Assembly: GCA_905214465.1 (NCBI GenBank)
Contig: CAJMMD010000023.1
Span: 1-34,002, forward strand
DNA from: an uncultured bacterium
Lineage (GTDB): Bacteria > Actinomycetota > Coriobacteriia > Coriobacteriales > Coriobacteriaceae
DNA length: 34,002 nucleotides
Direction of reading: 5' to 3'
Within the stretch, counting starts at the first letter, position 1; the number at the start of each line of letters is the position of its first letter. Position numbers and translations under genes: made by a program. The notes beneath the pieces were generated by a model, which was not told the origin of the DNA, did not search any database, and worked only from the letters and a program-made list of their open reading frames with translations. Below, piece after piece: positions 24,863 to 33,125 of this stretch.

Positions 24863-26644
24863 ATGCTGCTTACGCAAACGACAACGCCCGAGGACGTCAA
24901 GGCTCTCGATCGCGCCGAGCTTCCGCTGCTCTGCGGCGAGATCCGCCACGCCATCCTCGAAAGCTCCGCCGCCGTCGGCGGGCACGTTGCCCCCAACCTG
25001 GGCGTCGTTGAGCTTACGGTTGCGCTCCATCGCGTGTTTAACTCCCCCATCGACAAGATTGTCTTTGATGTTTCGCACCAGACCTACGCCCACAAGGCGC
25101 TGACTGGGCGCGCGTACACTTATATCGACCCGGCACGCTACGGCGAGGCCTCTGGTTTTGCCAATCCTGACGAGTCCGAGCACGACCTGTTCGCCATGGG
25201 CCACACCTCCACGTCGGTGAGCCTGGGCTGCGGCTTGGCGCACGCTCGTGACCTGGCGGGCGATGCGTACAACGTCATCACCATCATTGGCGACGGTTCG
25301 CTTTCGGGCGGTCTGGCGTTTGAGGGCTTTAACAATGCCGCCGAGCTCGACAGCAACCTGATCATCATCGTCAACGATAACGACCAGTCCATCGCCGAAA
25401 ACCACGGTGGCCTGTATCGCAATCTGGCCGAGCTACGCGCCAGCAACGGCACCTGTGAGCGCAACGTTTTCCGCGCGATGGGGCTCGACTACTGCTATCT
25501 GGACACCGGCAACGATGTGTTGGCCCTGGTCGACACGCTGCAGGAGCTGCGCGATATCGATCATCCCATCGTGCTGCACGTCTCCACCGCAAAGGGCAAG
25601 GGCTTTGAGCCAGCCCAGAGCGACCCCGAGCGCTGGCATCATGTGGGTCCGTTTGACATGGCGACTGGGCGCAAGCTCTGCCCGGGCCATCCGAGCGAGC
25701 CTGCGCCGCGCACCTATGCCGACATTACGGGCGAGGCGCTCAGCGCCGCCATCGAGCGCGATCCGCAGGTCGTGGGCATCACGGCCGCCACGCCCTACAT
25801 TATGGGCTTTACACCCGAGCTTCGCGCTGCCGCCGGCAAACAGTTCGTCGATGCGGGCATTGCCGAGGAGCACGCTGTGACCTTTGCCACCGCGCTTGCA
25901 CGCTCGGACGCCAAGCCAGTCTTTGGTGTGTACGGCACGTTTTTGCAGCGCGCCTACGACGAGCTGTGGCACGACCTGTGCCTCAACGACGCCCCGGCAA
26001 CCATCCTGGTGTTTGGCGCGTCGATCTTTGGCACCACATCCGAGACGCACCTCTCGTTCTTCGATATTTCCATGCTGGGCGCTCTTCCCAACATGCACTA
26101 CTTGGCGCCGGCCTGCATGGAGGAATATCTGTCCATGCTGAGCTGGTCGCTCGACCACCGCGAGCATCCCGTGGCGATCCGCGTACCGGGCATTGGCCTG
26201 GTGAGCCGTCCCGACCTTGCGCCCGCCGAAGGCACCGACTACAGCGCCGTTCGCTACAACGTGGTGCGCCAGGGTCGCGACGTAGCAGTGCTCGCGCTCG
26301 GCGATTTCTTTGAGCTGGGCGAGCGCGTGGCAAACCGCTTGGCTGCCGAGTACGGTATCGAGGCCACGCTCGTCAACCCGCGCTTTGCAACCGAGCTTGA
26401 CCGTGAGTTCCTCGACAGCCTTGTCGCTGAGCATCGCGTTGTCGTCACCCTCGAGGACGGCATCTTGGACGGTGGCTGGGGCGAGCGCGTGGCATGTTAT
26501 CTGGCCTGCACGCCGCTGCGCACGCGCACCTTTGGCATCGCCAAGGGCTTCCCCGACCGCTACGACCCCAACGAGTTGCTCGCTCAGAACGGCATGACGG
26601 TCGAGAACATGGCCGCCGAAGCCGTAAGGCTACTCAACGAGTAA
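24863..26644 (+). CDS. DXS-like thiamine-diphosphate enzyme
   Basis: Protein of 593 residues, shorter than usual DXS (about 620-640). TPP domain: GDGSLSGG (143-150) to NDN (171-173), DVSHQTYAHKALTGR (His72), WHHVGPFD. Pyrimidine domain: AGIAEEHAVTFATALA (Glu335), GVYGTFLQRAYDE (Tyr357, Arg363). Transketolase C-domain after residue 460. DXS makes 1-deoxyxylulose 5-phosphate from pyruvate and glyceraldehyde 3-phosphate for isoprenoids and thiamine. Three residues of the E. coli substrate site (Arg420, Asp427, Arg478) are replaced by Gly385, Thr392 and Gly443, so the substrate may differ. The ATG has GGAG at about 13 bases. A terminator follows directly. Confidence 0.8.
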   Translation: MLLTQTTTPEDVKALDRAELPLLCGEIRHAILESSAAVGGHVAPNLGVVELTVALHRVFNSPIDKIVFDVSHQTYAHKALTGRAYTYIDPARYGEASGFANPDESEHDLFAMGHTSTSVSLGCGLAHARDLAGDAYNVITIIGDGSLSGGLAFEGFNNAAELDSNLIIIVNDNDQSIAENHGGLYRNLAELRASNGTCERNVFRAMGLDYCYLDTGNDVLALVDTLQELRDIDHPIVLHVSTAKGKGFEPAQSDPERWHHVGPFDMATGRKLCPGHPSEPAPRTYADITGEALSAAIERDPQVVGITAATPYIMGFTPELRAAAGKQFVDAGIAEEHAVTFATALARSDAKPVFGVYGTFLQRAYDELWHDLCLNDAPATILVFGASIFGTTSETHLSFFDISMLGALPNMHYLAPACMEEYLSMLSWSLDHREHPVAIRVPGIGLVSRPDLAPAEGTDYSAVRYNVVRQGRDVAVLALGDFFELGERVANRLAAEYGIEATLVNPRFATELDREFLDSLVAEHRVVVTLEDGILDGGWGERVACYLACTPLRTRTFGIAKGFPDRYDPNELLAQNGMTVENMAAEAVRLLNE

Positions 26645-26645
26645 G

Positions 26646-26683
26646 AAAACCTCCGCAAGGGAAGCACCCCTGCGGAGGTTTTT
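26646..26683 (+). terminator. Terminator of the DXS-like gene
   Basis: 12-bp perfect stem AAAACCTCCGCA / TGCGGAGGTTTT with a 13-nt loop and a T-rich tail, starting two bases after the stop codon on the plus strand. Confidence 0.9.
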
Positions 26684-26698
26684 GTTTTCACGACACGA

Positions 26699-26920
26699 TT
26701 ATCTCAATCTGTAACATCTAGGGCCCGAATTTCCGTCTACCTGTTACAGATTGAGATAAGACATCTTAGTCCCAGACCTTTGTCTCAATCTGTAACAGAT
26801 AGGGACCTTTTGGCCGTCCAGATGTTACAGATTGAGACATTCGAATTCCCCTGAAGAGAAAATCTCGATCTGTAACAGTTACTCGGCAAAAACGGCTGCA
26901 GATGTTACAGATTGAGACAA
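26699..26920. repeat. Array of three hairpins: six alternating 15-bp motifs at 40-bp pitch
   Basis: TCTCAATCTGTAACA occurs at 26702, 26783 and 26863 (last copy with one change) and its reverse complement TGTTACAGATTGAGA at 26742, 26823 and 26903. Step sizes are 40, 41, 40, 40, 40. Pairs form perfect stems of 18 and 17 bp and a 15-bp stem with one wobble pair. All three loops are exactly 25 nt and loops 1 and 2 share about 14 of 25 bases; the spacers between hairpins (26 and 25 bases) are unrelated. The 457-base gap 26645-27101 contains this array, the preceding terminator, one CCTGTCCC element and the promoter of the importer operon. Confidence 0.85.
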
Positions 26921-26950
26921 AGCAGCGAGACAGGCCACCACATCTGCAAG

Positions 26951-26986
26951 AACCACCACAAAGGTGCCTGTCCCTTTTTGGTAGGT
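26951..26986. repeat. Degenerate CCTGTCCC-family element (copy 3)
   Basis: AACCACCACAAAGGTGCCTG followed by TCCC is identical in the first 20 bases to copy 2 (6170). The right arm (TTTTTGGTAGGT) has decayed and no longer forms a good stem. It lies between the alternating array and the importer promoter. Confidence 0.7.
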
Positions 26987-27028
26987 ACAATAACCCATAA
27001 GGTAAGTATGTTTCTGAGTTATTTCGTG

Positions 27029-27058
27029 TTGACCCATTTGAGCGCGATGGGGTATAAC
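27029..27058 (+). promoter_or_regulatory. Sigma-70 type promoter of the amino-acid importer operon
   Basis: TTGACC (27029-27034), 18-base spacer, TATAAC (27053-27058), about 45 bases before the start of the binding-protein gene. Seen directly; transcription start would be near 27065. The ribosome site AAAGGTG downstream sits in the loop of a small GAGAA / TTCTC hairpin. Confidence 0.7.
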
Positions 27059-27101
27059 TCTACTCAACCGCTAGGGATTTTATTGAGAAAGGTGTTCTCC
27101 C

Positions 27102-28097
27102 ATGAGCAAGAACCTCTCCCAGCAGGTCGTTCTCGACCGCCGCGGCTTCGTTGCCGCCACCTTCGCAACCGTCGCCGGCCTTGGTCTTGCCGGCTGCTCC
27201 GACACCAGCGCCGAGGCCGACAAGGGTTCCGCCGCCGGCTCCTCCAAGAGCTCCGAGGATACCGAGGCTTCCACCACGCTCGACGCCAAGGCATTCGACA
27301 AGCTCGTCAACGACGGCCCCAAGGCCGATGACGACGCCATCGCCGCCAGCACCTGGGCTACGGCCGTCAAGGACGCCGGCGTCTTTAAGATCGGTGGCGT
27401 TCAGACCTCCACGCTCTTCTCCCTCCTCAACGAGAAAGACGGTCAGACCCGCGGCTTCGATGCCGGTATCGCACAGCTCCTGTCCAACTACATTCTGGGC
27501 GAGAACAAGGTCGAGATCACGCAGGTGACCTCGGACACGCGCGAGTCCGTCCTGCAGAACGGCCAGGTCGACGCCGTCTTTGCCACCTACACCATCACTG
27601 ACGAGCGCAAGAAGCTCGTCTCCTTCGCCGGTCCCTACTACTACACCCAGCAGGCCATCCTGGTGCTCGCCGACAACGACGACATCAAGAGCGTCGACGA
27701 CCTGGCCGACAAGAACGTCGCCGTCCAGTCCGGCTCCAACGGCCCCGCCATCCTGGAGGAGTTCGCCCCCAAGGCCAGCCAACAGGAGTTCAAGACCGAC
27801 GAGGAGGCCCGCCAGGCACTTCAGCAGGGCCGCGTTGACGCCTACGTCATCGACAACAACATGCAGCAGAGCGCCCTGGTCCGCGAGCCCGGTAAGTACA
27901 AGATTGCCGGCAAGCCCTTCGGCAGCAAGGAGCCCTATGGCATTGGCCTGCCACTCGATTCCGACGGTGTCGCCTTTGTCAACGACTTCCTTAAGAAGAT
28001 CGAGGATGACGGCACCTGGACCGAGCTGTGGCAGATCTGCATTGGCGACCGTACGGGCGACACCAATGTTCCCGAGCTGCCCGAGATCGGCGCCTAG
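27102..28097 (+). CDS. Amino-acid ABC transporter binding lipoprotein, Tat-type signal
   Basis: Protein of 331 residues. The N-terminus DRRGFVAATFATVAGLGLAGC has twin arginines at 13-14 and a lipobox LAGC with Cys32, so export by the Tat system and lipidation by Lgt are predicted. A Ser/Asp/Glu-rich linker follows (to about 70), then a family-3 solute-binding domain (FKIGGVQTSTLFSLLNEKDGQTRGFDAGIAQLLSNYILG, DAVFATYTITDERKKLVSFAGPYYYTQQAILV, NVAVQSGSNGPAILEEF, AYVIDNNM). Binds a polar amino acid or related compound. First gene of a five-gene operon. Confidence 0.92.
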   Translation: MSKNLSQQVVLDRRGFVAATFATVAGLGLAGCSDTSAEADKGSAAGSSKSSEDTEASTTLDAKAFDKLVNDGPKADDDAIAASTWATAVKDAGVFKIGGVQTSTLFSLLNEKDGQTRGFDAGIAQLLSNYILGENKVEITQVTSDTRESVLQNGQVDAVFATYTITDERKKLVSFAGPYYYTQQAILVLADNDDIKSVDDLADKNVAVQSGSNGPAILEEFAPKASQQEFKTDEEARQALQQGRVDAYVIDNNMQQSALVREPGKYKIAGKPFGSKEPYGIGLPLDSDGVAFVNDFLKKIEDDGTWTELWQICIGDRTGDTNVPELPEIGA

Positions 28098-28185
28098 GCA
28101 GCGAGCCTAGTAACGGCCGCTACGAAACCATACGGAAACGCACGATGCGCTTTATTGCGCTAAACTGTTTCCTCACTGAGTTGTC

Positions 28186-28214
28186 GGGGCTTCCGTACAC
28201 ACGGGAGCCCCTTT
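28186..28214 (+). terminator. Hairpin between binding-protein and permease genes
   Basis: 11-bp stem with one mismatch (28186-28196 with 28201-28211), 4-nt loop, and only TTT after it. A partial terminator at this position would give more binding protein than permease, a common arrangement in importer operons. A larger, weaker stem GGAAAC / GTTTCC lies just upstream (about 28133-28171). Confidence 0.5.
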
Positions 28215-28235
28215 CCTTACCGGCGGGAGGTCCGC

Positions 28236-28895
28236 ATGAGTCTCTCCGAGCTCTGGTCGCTCTATGGCCAGAACTATATCGACGCGCTGCTAGCAACCTG
28301 GGGCATGACGCTTGAGTCGTTTGCCATCGCCATGGTGCTGGCCGTCGCCGTCACCGTGATGCGCGTGTCGCCGCTCAAGCCGCTGCGCGTCTTTGGCGAC
28401 CTGTATGTCCAGGTCTTCCGTAACATCCCCGGCATCGCGCTGCTCATTATCGTCGTCTATGCGCTGCCCCCGCTCAAGGTCGTCCTGCCCTACCGCACCT
28501 GCGTCATCGTCGCCACAGTGCTCTTGGGTTCTGCCTTTGGCTCCGAGAACTTTATGAGCGGCATCAACACCGTCGGCGTCGGTCAGGTAGAAGCCGCCCG
28601 TTCGCTCGGCATGAGCTTCAACCGTATCCTCGCCAAGATCGTGATTCCGCAGGCGCTGCGCTCGAGCGTGCTGCCCATGACCAACCTCTTTATCGCCGTC
28701 ATGCTCACCACCGCGCTCGGCAGTCAGGTACCGCTTAAACCGCAGGAGCTCACCGGCGTGGTGAGCTACATCAACACGCGCTCGCTCGGCGGCGTCGCCG
28801 CGTTCTTTATCTCGGCGCTTGGCTACCTGGGCACGGCCTTTGTGGTGAGCCACATTGGCAACTACATCGATAAGAAGGTGAGGATCCTCCGATGA
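28236..28895 (+). CDS. Amino-acid ABC transporter permease (first)
   Basis: Protein of 219 residues, HisM/GlnP family, about five membrane helices. The ATPase-contact loop is EAARSLGMSFNRILAKIVIPQALRSSVLPM (EAA motif), preceded by VFRNIPGIALLIIVVYALP. Forms a heterodimer with the next permease in the membrane. GGGAGG five bases before the ATG. The stop overlaps the start of the next gene (ATGA). Confidence 0.93.
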   Translation: MSLSELWSLYGQNYIDALLATWGMTLESFAIAMVLAVAVTVMRVSPLKPLRVFGDLYVQVFRNIPGIALLIIVVYALPPLKVVLPYRTCVIVATVLLGSAFGSENFMSGINTVGVGQVEAARSLGMSFNRILAKIVIPQALRSSVLPMTNLFIAVMLTTALGSQVPLKPQELTGVVSYINTRSLGGVAAFFISALGYLGTAFVVSHIGNYIDKKVRILR

Positions 28896-29725
28896 GTAAA
28901 CATTCCTCCCCTGCACTTACCATGCGCGATGCGCTCTACGAGGCTCCCGGCCCCAAGATGCGCGCCAAGATTCGCGTCGGCACCGCCATCTCACTTGTTG
29001 CCGTGGCCGCGCTCATCGCTCTGGTACTGCAGCGCTTTTACGTGACCGGCCAGCTTTCGGTCCATTACTGGTACTTCTTTACGCACCTCACCACCTGGAA
29101 GTTCCTGCTTGCCGGTTTTGAGGGCACCGTTAAAGTCGCACTCACCGCCGGCGTCATTGCGCTGGTACTGGGCTTAGCCCTTATGCTCGGCCGCACCAGC
29201 GACATTAAGCCGCTGCAGCTGGTCTGCCGCGTGCTCACCGATTTCTTCCGTGGCGTGCCGAGCCTTCTGTTCATCTACTTCTTCTTTTTGGTGCTGCCCC
29301 AGTACAAGATCGCACTGCCGTCGTTTTGGATGCTCACGCTTCCCGTCGCGCTCGCTGCGGCCGGCGTACTGGCCGAGATCTTCCGTGCCGGCGTCAATGC
29401 CGTGCCGCGCGGCCAGGTCGAGGCCGCCCAGGCGCTCGGTCTCTCCAAGGCTAAAATCACCTTTAAAATCGTGCTGCCGCAGGCCATTCGGTTTATCATT
29501 CCGTCGTTGATTTCGCAGCTTGTGGTCGTCGTCAAAGACACCACCGTCGCCTACGTGGTGAGCTACCCCGACCTTATGCAAAACGCCCGCGTGCTCATTA
29601 CCAACTACGACGCCCTCGTGTCGGTCTACCTAGTGATCGCGGTCATCTATATCCTCATCAACGTCGCAATCAACAAGGCCGCTGTCTACGTTTCGCACAA
29701 GACCGGCGCGACCATCATTCGCTAA
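28892..29725 (+). CDS. Amino-acid ABC transporter permease (second)
   Basis: Protein of 277 residues, HisQ/GlnP family, with an N-terminal extension of about 30 residues and five to six membrane helices. EAA motif: EAAQALGLSKAKITFKIVLPQAIRFIIP, preceded by DFFRGVPSLLFIYFFFLVLP. It starts inside the last codon of the first permease gene (ATGA overlap), so translation is coupled. Partner of the upstream permease and of the ATPase downstream. Confidence 0.93.
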   Translation: MSKHSSPALTMRDALYEAPGPKMRAKIRVGTAISLVAVAALIALVLQRFYVTGQLSVHYWYFFTHLTTWKFLLAGFEGTVKVALTAGVIALVLGLALMLGRTSDIKPLQLVCRVLTDFFRGVPSLLFIYFFFLVLPQYKIALPSFWMLTLPVALAAAGVLAEIFRAGVNAVPRGQVEAAQALGLSKAKITFKIVLPQAIRFIIPSLISQLVVVVKDTTVAYVVSYPDLMQNARVLITNYDALVSVYLVIAVIYILINVAINKAAVYVSHKTGATIIR

Positions 29726-29761
29726 CGATTTACCATTTCGAGTCATAAGGAGCCGAGCACC

Positions 29762-30526
<765 letters not shown>

Positions 30527-30578
30527 CCCAATTGCCATATCTGCTCGCCATGACCATCCAAACTCGAAAGCAACACCC

Positions 30579-31388
30579 ATGATCGGAACTCGCACTTCAT
30601 CGTCATACACCCCGCACCTCGACGTCGATCCCGCCGACCGCCCGCTTATCCTGGTGGCACCGCGCTGGGAAGAAGCGAAGCCCTTTTTGAGCGAAATGCT
30701 CTCCCCCAACGAGGAGATCGCGAGCGTCTTTGTCGACGCCATTCTTGCCGCCGGCGGCCTGCCGCTGCAGATGTCCATTACCGAGGACATCGAGGTCATC
30801 CGTCATTACGTGGAAATCGCCGACGGTATCGCCATTCCTGGCGGCCCGGACGTCAACCCCAAGCGCTGGGGCGATGAGCGCCCTTACGACCCCACGCTAT
30901 GCTGCGAGATTCGCGATCGCTTTGAGTTCAAGCTCGTCAACGAGGTGCTCCGCGCCAAAAAGCCGCTCTTTACCACCTGCCGTGGCACGCAGCTGCTCAA
31001 CGTCGCCACCGGCGGCACCCTGTGCATGGACGTGCCGAGCTTGGGCGCGCGCGAGGGCCGCACGCAGTGGCGCCATACCCATGTGCTCAACGACCCCGTG
31101 CATCCTGTCGAGGTCGTGCCGGGCTCGCTGCTGGAGCGCGCGCTTGGCGGACGCAGGCTCATCCAGACCAACTCCGCACACCATTGCTGCGTCGACCGCC
31201 TGGGCAAGAGCACGCGCCTGGTCGCCAAGGCAACCGATGGCGTACCCGAGTGCATTGAGGTCGAGGGACAGCCGTTCTGTCTGGGCGTGCAATGGCATCC
31301 CGAGTACACGTGGAAGACGCTCGAGACCGACTTTAACCTGTGGAAGTCGTTTGTCGAGGCAGCAGCAAAGGTTAAACAGGCCCGCTAG
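30579..31388 (+). CDS. Gamma-glutamyl-gamma-aminobutyrate hydrolase family protein
   Basis: Class-I glutamine amidotransferase-like (peptidase C26) protein, 269 residues. Nucleophile Cys134 in FTTCRGTQLLNVATGG, oxyanion part IPGGPDVNP, and His240/Glu242 in LGVQWHPEY; the catalytic triad is complete. PuuD-like members cleave gamma-glutamyl amides inside the cell. It ends the operon, 52 bases after the ATPase gene, which suggests that the importer brings in a gamma-glutamyl or amide compound that this enzyme cleaves; this is inference. No strong ribosome site is visible before the ATG. Confidence 0.9.
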   Translation: MIGTRTSSSYTPHLDVDPADRPLILVAPRWEEAKPFLSEMLSPNEEIASVFVDAILAAGGLPLQMSITEDIEVIRHYVEIADGIAIPGGPDVNPKRWGDERPYDPTLCCEIRDRFEFKLVNEVLRAKKPLFTTCRGTQLLNVATGGTLCMDVPSLGAREGRTQWRHTHVLNDPVHPVEVVPGSLLERALGGRRLIQTNSAHHCCVDRLGKSTRLVAKATDGVPECIEVEGQPFCLGVQWHPEYTWKTLETDFNLWKSFVEAAAKVKQAR

Positions 31389-31421
31389 TTTGCAAGCTAC
31401 ACAAGTTAAAGCCTCCTAAGC

Positions 31422-31461
31422 CAGGGGGGGGGCGGACAGCAGCCACGGTGCCCGCCCCCTG
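31422..31461. terminator. GC-rich hairpin between convergent operons
   Basis: Stem of GGGGGCGG type with CCGCCCCCTG (31452-31461); the left arm contains nine consecutive G residues. Followed on the plus strand by TATTTG. It lies 33 bases after the hydrolase stop and 39 bases after the minus-strand permease end, so it may serve both directions. Confidence 0.45.
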
Positions 31462-31499
31462 TATTTGATACGCTCGGTATGTTTATCCCTCACAAACAA

Positions 31500-32317
31500 T
31501 CAAAGAAATCTCGACCGCAATCGGTCGACCGTAAAGCAGATGGCAAAAACGCTTGCTACGTTTATGAGGCAGTCAATTAAAATCGAAACGCATTGACCGT
31601 CCCCCAACGGGGTCACGCCGCAAATCCACATGAGCATCGAGGCTGGAAGCGGAAGCATGGAATTGGCTCCGACCTGTATGTAGATCGTTACGACGTTGAC
31701 AAGCAACAGCATGCCAATAGGACCGAAGCCGGATCCAAAATAGGAAACAACGATCACGCAAGAGACCACGTATGCAAGGCAGACCGCACTCGCCAGAAGA
31801 AGTCGATCGCAAAACATATTCAGGTTGAAATACTGTTGAGCATCCAAAACGATTGCGCAGTTAAGACAGTACAAAACGACACTTGACAGGATAAACGCGC
31901 CCAATAGGGCGAAAGAAGACAGCATCACTCGCGCAACGGTAACGCACGCCCGCTTCCCTCCCCGAGCCTCCGACAGCCCCCACGGTTCCTCGACAAAGCT
32001 CGAACTGGCAAAGCGTGGGACAACGCAAGGCGCGATAAGCGGAAAGAACAATGCATGAGCCAACGGGGCCACATTGAACAGCAAGCCGCGAAAAACCTCT
32101 GCATTACCAAATAGAAGGGCGTCCTCTGCCGACAGTTTAAGCGTCGGGTCTGGGAAAAGCCCAAGAAACTGCCCTCGCGGAGGCTACAGAACCACATCGG
32201 GAAAGAATTAAGCTGCAATATCACCATACACGCATAAATTGCCAGGATTAAGACGTACGTCCATTCGCTCACATGCTTCAATTCTGAATGGAGGAACCTT
32301 TTAATCTGACGAGCCAT
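31500..32317 (-). pseudogene. ABC-2 type permease gene broken by a single-base frameshift
   Basis: The gene starts at ATG 32317 (GGAGGT seven bases upstream, overlapping the upstream permease by 17 bases) and reads MARQIKRFLHSELKHVSEWTYVLILAIYACMVILQ up to about residue 53; then at a GGG run near 32160 the frame is lost. The minus-one frame continues with GLFPDPTLKLSAEDALLF and a complete membrane domain (ALFFPLIAPCVVPRF, VMLSSFALLGAFILSSVVLY, LLLASAVCLAYVVSCVIVV) to a stop at 31500. Restoring one base gives 272 residues, nearly the length of the neighbouring permease (274). Either a real mutation or a sequencing error; no classical slippery heptamer is present. Confidence 0.75.
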
Positions 32318-33125
32318 TGAGCACACCTCCGACACGACAGGTCACGAGAGCGTAAATCAATACCGATAGACAGCCAGCTGCCACGCCATATCCCAGAAGC
32401 GTCAGCTGCCCCATATCGCTATACCCAAGGGCACATCCGGCTCCAAGGTACGGCCCCGGAAGGAGGAAGATCCATCGCAAGGATGGTATAGGTGCCTGAA
32501 GGAAGGTTCCGTAGAGCGTCAAGCTCATGACAAATCCAATTATTATTACAGCCCCGCTCAATACAGCGCTGCCTGTAATCCGATAGATGGTCATCGTCTC
32601 CAACGCAACCGATATCACCAATACGGCGTTGATTATCATCGCAGGCAAAAATGCAGCCAGCATGCCATGCACGTAGTTTTGCCCTCCACGTGTTACGGCT
32701 ATTGCAAAAAGAAGAAGGCAAAGCGCACTATATGCTGCGCCGATTATTAAAGCAGACGAAAGTACATGTGCCAGAACCCCGTTAAAGCGGGCAAGACCTC
32801 TTGCTGAAGAAATTCGGCATCCCTCTTCATAGCCGCGCTCCTGTAAAATCGCCAGGCAAACGATGAGCGGAACGAACAGAGAGGTGCCAGCAAAAGCACT
32901 GCGCACAAGGGACTCATCAGGCGCAGAAGAGTCGATTACATTCCAAAAGAATCCAATATCCTCCCCGCAGACGCTATTGCCAAAGGCTAGCAACGTTGTT
33001 CCGCTTTTTAGAAAGACACCGAAGAGAAGGCCGAACGCCAGCATAAGCGCAAGACAAAACTGCGCCGGAAACATCCTGTGTAAACGCATCATGTCCGCCT
33101 TTATGGGATGGATCGCCCGCTTCAT
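32301..33125 (-). CDS. ABC-2 type transporter permease
   Basis: Protein of 274 residues with six to seven membrane helices: FCLALMLAFGLLFGVFLKSG near the N-terminus, then an extracytoplasmic loop, SLFVPLIVCLAILQERGYEEGCRISSARGLARF (the ABC-2 coupling segment) and four further helices. It is the membrane part of an exporter with the ATPase gene upstream (ATGA overlap at 33122-33125) and the broken second permease downstream. Similar three-gene modules give resistance to or export of antimicrobial peptides, but no peptide or sensor gene is visible here. Confidence 0.82.
   Translation of the reverse strand: MKRAIHPIKADMMRLHRMFPAQFCLALMLAFGLLFGVFLKSGTTLLAFGNSVCGEDIGFFWNVIDSSAPDESLVRSAFAGTSLFVPLIVCLAILQERGYEEGCRISSARGLARFNGVLAHVLSSALIIGAAYSALCLLLFAIAVTRGGQNYVHGMLAAFLPAMIINAVLVISVALETMTIYRITGSAVLSGAVIIIGFVMSLTLYGTFLQAPIPSLRWIFLLPGPYLGAGCALGYSDMGQLTLLGYGVAAGCLSVLIYALVTCRVGGVLNGSSD

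Noticed and set aside
26702..26917. CRISPR array
   Set aside because: Repeat length is only 15 bp, orientation alternates, two of the hairpin loops are related, and there are no cas genes in the window.
32150..32170. Programmed ribosomal frameshift in the permease gene
   Set aside because: The shift needed is minus one, but the local sequence GGGCTTTTCCC has no proper X-XXY-YYZ heptamer and no stimulatory structure or internal SD was recognised. A mutation or read error is simpler.
31925..32335. A separate 136-residue protein at the start of the broken permease gene
   Set aside because: Only the first 50 or so residues look like a membrane protein; after 32160 the frame is Arg/Cys-rich out-of-frame reading of the second half of the permease.
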